The position numbers were made by a program, and so were the translations under genes. A DNA stretch of 64,000 nucleotides from Wukongibacter sp050859025 (GTDB lineage: Bacteria; Bacillota; Clostridia; Peptostreptococcales; Caminicellaceae): positions 2,542,001 through 2,606,000 of the forward strand of contig NZ_CP138200.1 of NCBI RefSeq assembly GCF_050859025.1, written 5' to 3'. The notes beneath the pieces are model-generated. The model did no database searches. It worked only from the letters and a program-made list of their open reading frames with translations, and was not told the DNA's origin. Each line of letters opens with the position of its first letter. The first letter of the stretch is position 1. Below, one piece after another: positions 7,780 through 15,791 of this stretch.

Positions 7780-9093
7780 ATGCGTAAAATTGCATTAATT
7801 GTTCCCAAAGGATCAAAATATGGTAAAAATGAATATCTAAAAAGCTTCTTAGAAAGAAATAATGTTGTTTCGAGTTTCTATGGTGCATGGGAAACGCCTA
7901 ATTTGAGTTTGCTGACTATAGCCGGAATAATTCCAGACTCTTATGAGATATCGTTCATTGACGAGGATCATGGAATGGAGATACCTTTTAATGAGTACTT
8001 TGATATTGTTGCATTAACAGGCATGACACAACAGATATATAGGGCATATGAAATATGTGAAGAATTCAAGAAAAAAGGATCGTATGTAGTCATCGGAGGA
8101 ATCCATGCTACTATTATGGCAGAGGAAGCTTTGAAGTATGCTGATACAGTATTTATTGGTGAAGGCGAAAGCACATGGAAGAAATTCCTAAAGGATTTTG
8201 AAGAAGGTACTCCATGTAAAAAGTATATATGTAGGGAATATATAGACCTTTCAAAGTCCCCTGTACCACGATATGAAATTCTTGATAAAAATCTTTATAG
8301 TTCATATAGTATACAGACTACTAGAGGATGTCCTAGAACATGTAATTATTGTACCCTGCCGATAATGTATGGTTCTACATATCGTCATAAAAGCGTAAAG
8401 CAGATTGTTGAAGAAATAAAGGCGGTACAGCGATTTGATCCAGATCCTTTCATTTTCTTTGCCGATGACAATATGTTTATACAAAAAGAGCATTCTAAGG
8501 AGTTAGTTAAAGAGATAGAAAAATTGGGAATCGTATGGGGCACACAGACAGATATTTCTGTTGCAGAAGATCAGGAATTGCTTGAGCTTCTTTATAAATC
8601 TGGATGTCACTGGTTATTTATAGGCTTCGAAAACGTTTCAAAGGATGGATTAAACTTTCTTGACGACAAAAAGTGGAAGGCTACGCAGTTAAACAATTAT
8701 GAGAGATCAATTGAGAAAATACATCAAAGTGGAATACATATATGGGGATCTTTCATGTTTGGTGGAGATAGCGATACAAGCTCGGTATTCAGTGACACAT
8801 TGGACTTTACACTAAGAAATGGAATTTATTCCGGGAGCTTTACAATTCTTACACCGCTACCAGGAACGCAGCTTTTCAACCAAATGTCGGAGGCTAAAAG
8901 AATAATTGATTATGATTGGAGCCGCTATACTTTTTGGGATGTTGTATTCAAGCCTGTAAACATATCTTCTGATGAACTTGCAAAAGGGGTTGCATGGGTT
9001 TACAATCAATTCTACTCTAAGGATAACGTATCAGATAGAACGGCAAAGCTTAAGAATCGTTTAAGACAGGCAAAAGTAAAGGCTGAAAAGTAG
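7780..9093 (+). CDS. Cobalamin-binding-type radical SAM enzyme
   Basis: 437 residues, the same subfamily as the first gene of the window and the gene at 60096. It has an N-terminal B12-type domain (GGIHATIMAEEALKYAD, then GEGES) and a radical-SAM motif RGCPRTCNYC with C184, C188 and C191. Shared subfamily marks are FFADDNMF after the barrel entry and a late LTPLPGTQLF. It follows GGAGGAGGGA. Likely reaction: radical methylation or rearrangement of a carrier-bound or free intermediate; substrate unknown. A palindromic element starts 22 bases after the stop. Confidence 0.9.
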   Translation: MRKIALIVPKGSKYGKNEYLKSFLERNNVVSSFYGAWETPNLSLLTIAGIIPDSYEISFIDEDHGMEIPFNEYFDIVALTGMTQQIYRAYEICEEFKKKGSYVVIGGIHATIMAEEALKYADTVFIGEGESTWKKFLKDFEEGTPCKKYICREYIDLSKSPVPRYEILDKNLYSSYSIQTTRGCPRTCNYCTLPIMYGSTYRHKSVKQIVEEIKAVQRFDPDPFIFFADDNMFIQKEHSKELVKEIEKLGIVWGTQTDISVAEDQELLELLYKSGCHWLFIGFENVSKDGLNFLDDKKWKATQLNNYERSIEKIHQSGIHIWGSFMFGGDSDTSSVFSDTLDFTLRNGIYSGSFTILTPLPGTQLFNQMSEAKRIIDYDWSRYTFWDVVFKPVNISSDELAKGVAWVYNQFYSKDNVSDRTAKLKNRLRQAKVKAEK

Positions 9094-9115
9094 AAAGCTA
9101 TTAGGGTGATTCTTG

Positions 9116-9217
9116 TATAGAAATCACAATAAATCTCTTACATTTTGATTCCTTAAAAATCCTTGAAACGTTGGCTATTTAAGAAATAGAAATGTAGATT
9201 TATAAGTACGTTCTATA
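9116..9217 (+). repeat. 102-bp palindromic element, type A (inverted orientation)
   Basis: Bounded by TATAGAA and TTCTATA. The arms pair along most of their length, with the loop core CCTTGAAACGTTGG. It is homologous to the element at 39743-39844 and to the reverse complement of the tandem pair at 34592-34794. It lies just before the regulator gene. Confidence 0.8.
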
Positions 9218-9256
9218 TAGAATATCGGAGATTTTTCTTTGAAATGAGGAGTGGAA

Positions 9257-9874
9257 ATGAAAAACGAGCATGGTTTTTCTACCAGAGAAAAGCTTATATT
9301 AGAGACGACATTAAAGGTCATGTACCAAAAGAATTTTGAGGCAGCAAACATTACTAATATAGCAGAACAAGCTATGCTTAATCCTAGGCATGTAAAGGAC
9401 ATATATTATTCAGATGATAGCCTAAGAATGGAAGCAATAAAGTATTCCGCTATTGTTTGGGTTGAGTATATAAAAAAGGATATTGCAGGCGAGAAAGATA
9501 AGGCTAAGAAAATAAGAAAGCTGCTTCATCATTATGCTGCGGGTTCAGAGAGCTATCCCCTTTCACTATCACTTTATATTGATGTATGGAAAAAGATTAG
9601 AGATTGTGAAGGGGGAAAAGAAGAACTTCTCAAGGAAGAATTGAAAAAGATATATGCTCTATTTGTGAAGGTGTTTGAAGAGCTGCTACTGGAAGAAGTA
9701 TTTATAGACAATGCTGTGGATTCTGAAATAAGACAGCTTGCTTGGATAATGGTAGTTATTAGTGATGGTTTGCATGTACAGAATCTCATAAGACCGAAGT
9801 CATTAAACTTCGATAGGTCAGTGGATGTTCTTTATAAGATGATTAATGGTTATTTATCAGAAATGGGGAAATAG
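9257..9874 (+). CDS. TetR-family transcriptional regulator
   Basis: 205 residues. The N-terminal ~50 residues have the TetR helix-turn-helix pattern: TREKLILETTLKVMYQKNF, then ITNIAEQAMLNPRHVKDIYY in place of the usual IAxxAGVSxGTLYxYF. The rest is a helical ligand-binding region. The ATG at 9257 has GAGGAG five bases upstream; an in-frame GTG at 9251 lies inside that ribosome binding site. The next gene starts two bases after the stop, so the two are co-translated. It is the only classic DNA-binding regulator in the window and is the obvious candidate for ligand-responsive control of the cluster or of the exporter. The operator cannot be identified with confidence. Confidence 0.85.
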   Translation: MKNEHGFSTREKLILETTLKVMYQKNFEAANITNIAEQAMLNPRHVKDIYYSDDSLRMEAIKYSAIVWVEYIKKDIAGEKDKAKKIRKLLHHYAAGSESYPLSLSLYIDVWKKIRDCEGGKEELLKEELKKIYALFVKVFEELLLEEVFIDNAVDSEIRQLAWIMVVISDGLHVQNLIRPKSLNFDRSVDVLYKMINGYLSEMGK

Positions 9875-9876
9875 AT

Positions 9877-11244
9877 ATGAAGAAAATTTTATTTTACTAT
9901 CCTAAAATTGTTGAAAATGAGGATTCTAGCTCTCTTTATAGAGGGCTTCCTTTTTCGGTAATGGCTTTAGCTGCTCAGTTTAATCCTACAGAATATGAAA
10001 TAAAAATTGTTGATGGACGGCTGGAGGATAAGAATACTTTCAGTATTTGGAAATGGTTTGATGATGATGTAGTTTGTGTAGGTATAAGTACCATGACTAG
10101 TTATCAAATAAAGGATGGGCTGGAGTTTGCACGTCTTGTTAGAGATTCCAATTCAAAGGTACCTATTTTGTGGGGAGGATGGCACCCAAGCTTGATGCCT
10201 GATCAAACAATCAAAGATGATTTAGTAGATATTGTTTGCATAGGGCAGGGGGAAATTACATTACCTAGACTTGTTGAGAGTATTTCTAGTAATCTAAGTC
10301 TAGAAGATGTACCAAATCTTGTCTACAAGAGGAAAAATGGTGAAATAGTACATACGAAAATTGAGCCGTTAAAAGTATTTTCCCATACAAAACCTATAGA
10401 GCGAGCATACTCATACGTTGACATGGAGTCATATATTCAACCTCTGTGGGGTAATAAGAGGGTTATAGGATATGAGTCAAGCAGAGGATGCCCTTGGAGC
10501 TGCAGCTTTTGCTCTATTGGTTCCGTATACAAGGGTAGATGGAGTTCATTAGGTGCAAGGAATGTAGCAGATAGTGTTGAATTGCTGAAAAACAGATATG
10601 AGGTAGATGCAATTCATTTTTTTGATAATAATTTTTTTGTTAATCGTGATAGGGTATTGGAATTTAGTTCTCAGATTAGAGAGAGAGAACTGAACATTCA
10701 TTGGGATGGAACTTCAGTTGTTGAGCAGTTTATAAAATTTCCTAATGATTATATAGAAGAATTGAAGAAAAGTGGTTTTTTTAGGGTGATTGTCGGTGTT
10801 GAATCGGGAGATGAAGAGGTTTTAAAAAGAATTAAAAAGAGACATAATCCTGCTCAAGTACTTGAACTTGTAGAAAAATGTAAACAAAACAATATCATGG
10901 CATCTTTATCATTTATGGTAGGTTTTCCATGGAATCCAGAAAAAGATTTTTATGAGACCATAGGGCTGATAGAGAAAATTAAAAAGATTGATCCTAATAC
11001 AGAAATACTTCTGTTTATTTTTTCGCCTTATTTGGGAACACAGTTATTTGGAACTGCAGTTGAATATGGGATGGAATTTCCTAAAAGCTTAGAGGGATGG
11101 GCTAACTATACCTATGATAAACTAAATGTCCCTTGGATTTCTCAAAAGTTGTTTCATAAGATTGATCGGTATATTAGCTTCTTTGGTACGAAAAAGATGA
11201 CATCCTCTGTTACAGAGTTTCTAAAAGGAAGCAATAAAATATAA
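9877..11244 (+). CDS. Cobalamin-binding-type radical SAM enzyme
   Basis: 455 residues, from a B12 radical-SAM subfamily different from its neighbours. The N-terminal Rossmann-like domain contains WGGWHPSLMPDQT and VCIGQGE. The cluster site is RGCPWSCSFC with C205, C209 and C212. The barrel carries VGVESGDEEVLKRI, typical of BchE/HpnJ-like enzymes. Reaction unknown; class B radical-SAM methylases and ring-forming enzymes share this layout. It starts two bases after the TetR gene and is followed by a DUF362 iron-sulfur protein, a possible electron-transfer partner. Confidence 0.9.
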   Translation: MKKILFYYPKIVENEDSSSLYRGLPFSVMALAAQFNPTEYEIKIVDGRLEDKNTFSIWKWFDDDVVCVGISTMTSYQIKDGLEFARLVRDSNSKVPILWGGWHPSLMPDQTIKDDLVDIVCIGQGEITLPRLVESISSNLSLEDVPNLVYKRKNGEIVHTKIEPLKVFSHTKPIERAYSYVDMESYIQPLWGNKRVIGYESSRGCPWSCSFCSIGSVYKGRWSSLGARNVADSVELLKNRYEVDAIHFFDNNFFVNRDRVLEFSSQIRERELNIHWDGTSVVEQFIKFPNDYIEELKKSGFFRVIVGVESGDEEVLKRIKKRHNPAQVLELVEKCKQNNIMASLSFMVGFPWNPEKDFYETIGLIEKIKKIDPNTEILLFIFSPYLGTQLFGTAVEYGMEFPKSLEGWANYTYDKLNVPWISQKLFHKIDRYISFFGTKKMTSSVTEFLKGSNKI

Positions 11245-11307
11245 TTCTTACCTAATGAGGAAGTCATACTAGAAAAACCGTTAAAGTTGGGATGAAAGGT
11301 GAGATAA

Positions 11308-12453
11308 ATGGCTGAAACTGTTTATATTGAAAGATGCGGTAGCTATAACTATAAAGAAGTTGAAAAAGCAGTTTTCAAATGCCTCGATGGAATCGAATCT
11401 ATAAGGCAGAGGATGATAGGTTCAAAAGTACTGGTTAAAGTGAACCTGCTTAAGAAAAATAAACCAGAAGATGCTGTTACTACACATCCCTTTGTTGCCG
11501 AAGCAATAGTGAGATACCTTCAGGGCATGAAATGTAAAGTGATTATAGGAGATAGTCCAGGAGGTCCATATAATATAAAAATGCTGTCTAGTATTTACAA
11601 AGCTTCTGGAATGGAAGAGGTTGCACAAAGAACAGGGTGTGAACTTAACTTTAATACTTCAGTTATAGAGGTGGTTAATAAAAAAGCTGAAAAACTAAGA
11701 AAAATGCAGATCATTAAGGTTGCTAATGATGTAGATTTTGTTGTATCGGCGGCTAAACTGAAGACTCATTCTATGATGACCTATACAGGTGCAGTAAAAA
11801 ACCTGTTTGGAGTAATCCCTGGTCTCACCAAAACTGAGTATCACTTTAAAATGAATAATACAGAGAACTTTGCTCACCATTTGATTGACATATGTCAATA
11901 TATTAGGCCAGTTTTTTCTATTATAGATGCTATAGAGGGGATGGAAGGCGATGGGCCTACAGCTGGGGACAAACGAAGTGTCGGGCTTATAATGGCATCA
12001 ACAAGTCCATATGCTTTAGACACTGCAGCAGTTCATTTAATAGGAATAGATCCCTTATCTGTGCCTACTATAAAGATTGCAAAAGAAAGAAGACTATTCA
12101 ATGGAAGTGTAAAAGATATAATTGTTAAAGGCATAGGATTGGAGGATATAGATATGCCTCCCTTTAAGTTACCACAATCTATAAGTGTAAATTTTTTCAG
12201 CGATAAGGCGCCTAAATTTATTAAAAATTTTCTTGTGGATAAGTTTCGTGCAAAACCTGTTTTCGATTATAAGCGTTGTACTTCATGCGGTAGCTGCATG
12301 CGAGGTTGTCCAGCAGGAATTATTGACATGAGCATGGGCAAACCTGTATTGGATGCAAGTAAGTGTATATGCTGTTTCTGCTGTCATGAATTATGCCCTG
12401 AAAAGGCTGTAAAAATTAAAAAGAGTTTATTACATAAAATATTAATAGGATAA
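11308..12453 (+). CDS. DUF362 protein with C-terminal two-cluster ferredoxin domain
   Basis: 381 residues. Residues 1-300 are a DUF362 domain (VKVNLLKKNKPEDAVTTHP, GDSPGGPYN, KLKTHSMMTYTGAVKNLFG). The last ~60 residues are a bacterial ferredoxin-like domain with CTSCGSCMRGCP and CICCFCCHELCP, i.e. ligands for two 4Fe-4S clusters. DUF362 has no settled function. In this radical-SAM-rich cluster an electron-transfer or reductive role is a reasonable inference. A clear paralogue is encoded at 62302. The start follows AAAGGTGAG. Confidence 0.85.
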   Translation: MAETVYIERCGSYNYKEVEKAVFKCLDGIESIRQRMIGSKVLVKVNLLKKNKPEDAVTTHPFVAEAIVRYLQGMKCKVIIGDSPGGPYNIKMLSSIYKASGMEEVAQRTGCELNFNTSVIEVVNKKAEKLRKMQIIKVANDVDFVVSAAKLKTHSMMTYTGAVKNLFGVIPGLTKTEYHFKMNNTENFAHHLIDICQYIRPVFSIIDAIEGMEGDGPTAGDKRSVGLIMASTSPYALDTAAVHLIGIDPLSVPTIKIAKERRLFNGSVKDIIVKGIGLEDIDMPPFKLPQSISVNFFSDKAPKFIKNFLVDKFRAKPVFDYKRCTSCGSCMRGCPAGIIDMSMGKPVLDASKCICCFCCHELCPEKAVKIKKSLLHKILIG

Positions 12454-12486
12454 GAGCTTAAATCATAAGGAAAGGATGGGGTTTCT

Positions 12487-12759
12487 ATGTCTATAGAAAG
12501 AAATGAGATGATTAAAAGGGTTTATAAGATAATGGGTGAGATATTGATGTGGGAATTTCAGGAGGAAGACTGGGATTTAGATACAGAGCTTACTGAAATA
12601 GGTTTTAATTCAATGAACTTTGTTAAACTTGGAGTGATGTTAGAGGACGAGTTTGGAATAAAATTGAGTGTAGCTGAATTGGACTTTGCTAATAGTGTAT
12701 TTTCAACTGTACAATCTTTGGTCAGCTTTATTGAAGAAAAGCAGGTTAGAACAAAGTAA
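12487..12759 (+). CDS. Acyl/peptidyl carrier protein
   Basis: 90 residues, acidic and helical, of carrier-protein size. The phosphopantetheine site is Ser42 in the motif IGFNSMNF, a variant of GxDSL in which Asp is replaced by Asn. The downstream VMLEDEFGI is the usual helix II to III pattern. GAAAGGATGGGG precedes the ATG. It is the first of four free carrier proteins here (others at 34818, 38547 and 44665), so pathway intermediates are likely processed while tethered. Which intermediate it holds is not visible; the adjacent carbamoyltransferase relative is a candidate partner. Confidence 0.88.
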   Translation: MSIERNEMIKRVYKIMGEILMWEFQEEDWDLDTELTEIGFNSMNFVKLGVMLEDEFGIKLSVAELDFANSVFSTVQSLVSFIEEKQVRTK

Positions 12760-12849
12760 TTTTTGGTATACAAGCTGAAGAAAAGAAGACTAACTTAAAC
12801 TATATATTTTTTAGTGCAGAACATATAGCTCAAATCATGAGGTGATAAA

Positions 12850-14574
12850 ATGAGTTTGAATATTATGGGAATTTGGGCCTCGGATGATAGTTCTTCATGT
12901 TGTTTGCTTCAAGATGGTGTTGTTCGATTCACTGCACAAGAGAAATCATTCTGTGAAAACGGAAGTCAAAAGTTTATACCAGTAAAAGCTTTCCATTATT
13001 GTTTAGACAGTGCGGATATTTCTATTACTGATATTGACTGTATCGTACTCTGCAAAGAGCCTGAGAAGGTTTTGGAAACACAGATTTTCAAGAATGTTCA
13101 TAGAATGAGGAATAAAGAAAATCATCCTTTTAGACCTAGATTAACAGTAGACAAAATAAAAAGCTTTTTTGGGTATAACGGCTTTGTAACATCTGTGGAG
13201 CACCAAATGGCACATGCTGCCTTTAGCTATTATTCCTCCGACTTTGATGAGGCAGCTATTATGGTTATTGATACAGCCGGACCTTGGACCTTAACCTTCT
13301 ATGCATATGGAAATGGTAAAGAGATAGGAATGTTTGAACATGATACAAATCTCAGCGCAGTAAGTATAATGCTATATCTGATTATGGACTATTTAGGGTT
13401 TAGAAAAGAGAACGAATGGTATAAGGTTAAGCTACTGGCTAAGGGCGGAAAACCAGTGTATTCAGCTAAGATAGAAGAATTTATGCAGTATTTGGAGAAG
13501 GAGAAGATATATATATATCAAAGTGGTGCAGAAATGAATGAAATATGCAAAAAATATTCAGAAAGACTCACAGAGATTTTACAAATCCCTCCAAGTAATG
13601 CAGTAGGCTGTGTGACACAAATCCATAGAGATGTTGCCAGAAGCATGCAGCTTATTTTTGAAGAGCTTGTGTTAGAAAGGGCAAAATATATATATGAAAG
13701 AACTAATCTAAGAAATATTTGTATAGCAGGTAATCTAGTGATAGATAGTGTGGTAAATATGAAAGTTCTTGAAAAACTTCCATTTGAAAATGTTTTTGTA
13801 CATAGGGCTTGTGATGACAATACATGTGCAATTGGTGCTGCAATGGAGGAATATCTAGAACAAACCAAAAGGTTAAAACCATTAAAAACAATTGACAATT
13901 TGTTTTTAGGCATAGAATATTCTCAAGAACAGATAGGACATGTCCTGCGAGCTGCTGACATGGAATATGAGGACTATTATGGAAGAGAAGACTTACTGCT
14001 CAGCTTTATTACTGACATGCTTATAGAGGGTAAAGTGGTTGGATGGTTTCAAGGGAGAAACGGCATTGGATCGGTATATCCATATACAAGGTTGATTTTA
14101 GCTGATCCAAGAAAACAGGATTTATATGGGGATATCTGCTGTGCACTAAAAAGTAACGATGGGCTTATACCAATTTATTATACAATGTTGGATAATAAGT
14201 TGGATAAAAACTATCTTAATAAAGTTAATTGCCAAACTGTAACAGAAGATATTAAAACTTCTATGACAGAGAAATTAACTGAATTTAATCATATGGGTCA
14301 TCTGATTGAAAACATGCTTCTTGTAAATTTACAGGAAGCACCTTTATTATATAAGCTCATTCAAAACTTTTACAAGAGTACAGGTTTTCCCATGCTAGCA
14401 AATACTCCTCTAAGACTAAGAAATGGAGAAAATGTACTTAGTTTGCTTGAGGCAATTGAAATGTTTATTACAAGCAAAATTGATTTACTTGTGATTGGAA
14501 ATTTTGTTTTGGATAGGGAAAAGAATATGAAGCCCTTCATATCCTGGCTTAGAATTCAGTTTATAAATCTCTAA
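12850..14574 (+). CDS. NodU/TobZ-type carbamoyltransferase relative with degenerate C-terminal motif
   Basis: 574 residues with the two-domain layout of O-carbamoyltransferases. The N-terminal ASKHA-like domain has VEHQMAHAAFSYY (His-x3-His), an ICIAGNLVIDSVVN stretch and DDNTCAIGAAMEEY. The C-terminal YrdC-like part has GKVVGWFQGRNGIGS and FPMLANTPLRL. In the family the first of these continues as GRMEFGPRALGNRS; here the Arg-Ala-Leu-Gly-Asn residues are missing (GRNGIGSVYPYTR), so carbamoyl-adenylate chemistry may be altered or lost. Family role: ATP-dependent transfer of carbamoyl from carbamoyl phosphate to a hydroxyl group. Its acceptor here could be an ACP-bound hydroxyacyl group or the final product. 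Confidence 0.75.
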   Translation: MSLNIMGIWASDDSSSCCLLQDGVVRFTAQEKSFCENGSQKFIPVKAFHYCLDSADISITDIDCIVLCKEPEKVLETQIFKNVHRMRNKENHPFRPRLTVDKIKSFFGYNGFVTSVEHQMAHAAFSYYSSDFDEAAIMVIDTAGPWTLTFYAYGNGKEIGMFEHDTNLSAVSIMLYLIMDYLGFRKENEWYKVKLLAKGGKPVYSAKIEEFMQYLEKEKIYIYQSGAEMNEICKKYSERLTEILQIPPSNAVGCVTQIHRDVARSMQLIFEELVLERAKYIYERTNLRNICIAGNLVIDSVVNMKVLEKLPFENVFVHRACDDNTCAIGAAMEEYLEQTKRLKPLKTIDNLFLGIEYSQEQIGHVLRAADMEYEDYYGREDLLLSFITDMLIEGKVVGWFQGRNGIGSVYPYTRLILADPRKQDLYGDICCALKSNDGLIPIYYTMLDNKLDKNYLNKVNCQTVTEDIKTSMTEKLTEFNHMGHLIENMLLVNLQEAPLLYKLIQNFYKSTGFPMLANTPLRLRNGENVLSLLEAIEMFITSKIDLLVIGNFVLDREKNMKPFISWLRIQFINL

Positions 14575-14669
14575 TCTGTACCAGGGGAAGTATATATAAA
14601 CTCATTGTTCTAAAAGGCTGAGTGCATAACGAAATTGTATAAAAAATATATTTTGAGGAGGAAACTGGT

Positions 14670-15656
14670 ATGAAAAAGGTGATGCTTACTGGAGTACGAC
14701 CTACAGGCCTATTACATTTAGGTCATTATGTTGGTGCATTTGAAAAATTCATAGAGCTTCAACCATCACATGAGAATTTTTTAATTATTTCTGACCTTCA
14801 TATGTTGACAACGAGATGCTCAAAGGAAGACATTGTTAGCATACGTCACAATGCCAGAAAGATAATCATAGATTGTATAGGTATGGGGGTAGATCCTGAA
14901 AATACAACATTTTATCTTCAATCCAGTATACCTGAATTGTCTTATATATTTGTATTGCTACAAAATTTCATGACAGTTGGAAGGGCCAAATCCACACCAA
15001 GTTTGTCTGACATATCCCATTACATAGGAGTAGATAATATACCTATGGGACTGCTTGCATACCCAGTGCTTGAAGCAGCTGACATTTTTTCGATTCAAGC
15101 AGATACTGTATCCGTTGGTAGAGATAATATAGACCATATTACCATTGCACGAGAGATAGTCGACAGAGTTAATAGAGCATACGAAGCTGATTTTACTGTG
15201 CCTGAATGCATTACGGGAGATAAAAACCATGTTATTGGTCTTGATGGTCAGGAAAAAATGAGTAAGAGTTTAAATAACACCATTTTTATAAGTGATGATA
15301 AAAGTGAAGTAGATAATAAGGTTTCACAAATACCTTGGAAATCATGGACATATGGACTTAAAGCTAATCCTATTATGGAATATCTGAGGACATTTGAATC
15401 CAATGAAGATATTGTTGAAAATTTATCAAAACGTTTCTTAGATGGACAAGATGTAGAAAATGAAGCTAGAGAGCAAGTGAAGGTAGCTTTAAACAATCTT
15501 TTAGTACCTATGAGAAAGAGGGTTGTACAATATGAATCGAATCCAGAGCTAGTAGATGAAATATTGAGAGCTGGAAGTTTTAAGGTAAGGAAGAGGGTTA
15601 GTGAGAACTTGAAAAGATTGAAAAAATCTTTAGGAATGTTCAACTGTTTTGAATAA
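14670..15656 (+). CDS. trpS: Tryptophanyl-tRNA synthetase (cluster-encoded copy)
   Basis: 328 residues, the normal size for TrpRS. Class I signatures are present: LTGVRPTGLLHLGHYVG near the N-terminus (HIGH motif) and EKMSKS (KMSKS at about 196-200). The HLGH form, rather than the TIGN form of the common B. stearothermophilus-type enzyme, places it with the RPTG-LHLGH group of TrpRS. It ligates tryptophan to tRNA-Trp in the cytoplasm. Position inside a secondary-metabolite cluster suggests either a drug-insensitive spare copy (as known for indolmycin-type TrpRS inhibitors) or supply of Trp-tRNA to the pathway. No T-box leader is visible upstream. Confidence 0.92.
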   Translation: MKKVMLTGVRPTGLLHLGHYVGAFEKFIELQPSHENFLIISDLHMLTTRCSKEDIVSIRHNARKIIIDCIGMGVDPENTTFYLQSSIPELSYIFVLLQNFMTVGRAKSTPSLSDISHYIGVDNIPMGLLAYPVLEAADIFSIQADTVSVGRDNIDHITIAREIVDRVNRAYEADFTVPECITGDKNHVIGLDGQEKMSKSLNNTIFISDDKSEVDNKVSQIPWKSWTYGLKANPIMEYLRTFESNEDIVENLSKRFLDGQDVENEAREQVKVALNNLLVPMRKRVVQYESNPELVDEILRAGSFKVRKRVSENLKRLKKSLGMFNCFE

Positions 15657-15721
15657 ATGACTATATCTCCTGTTAAGGGTAGAATATTGGTGCTGTAAGT
15701 CTTTTACTATAAGTCGTTCTT

Positions 15722-15746
15722 TGATAAATTCTAGTTTATCATTTTT
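15722..15746 (+). terminator. Weak terminator-like hairpin after trpS
   Basis: TGATAAA pairs with TTTATCA around TTCTAG and is followed by TTTTTG. It is AT-rich with a 7-bp stem, so termination would be partial at best. Confidence 0.4.
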
Positions 15747-15791
15747 GAATAGATAGCTATGCTAAAGGATACTAGTGAAAGGGGGATTATT

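Noticed and set aside
12760..12849. Transcription boundary between the first ACP and the carbamoyltransferase relative
   Set aside because: The 90-base gap shows no stable hairpin with a T-run and no good promoter boxes.
14575..14669. T-box leader for the tryptophanyl-tRNA synthetase
   Set aside because: The 95-base gap is too short and lacks the AGGGTGGNACCGCG core.
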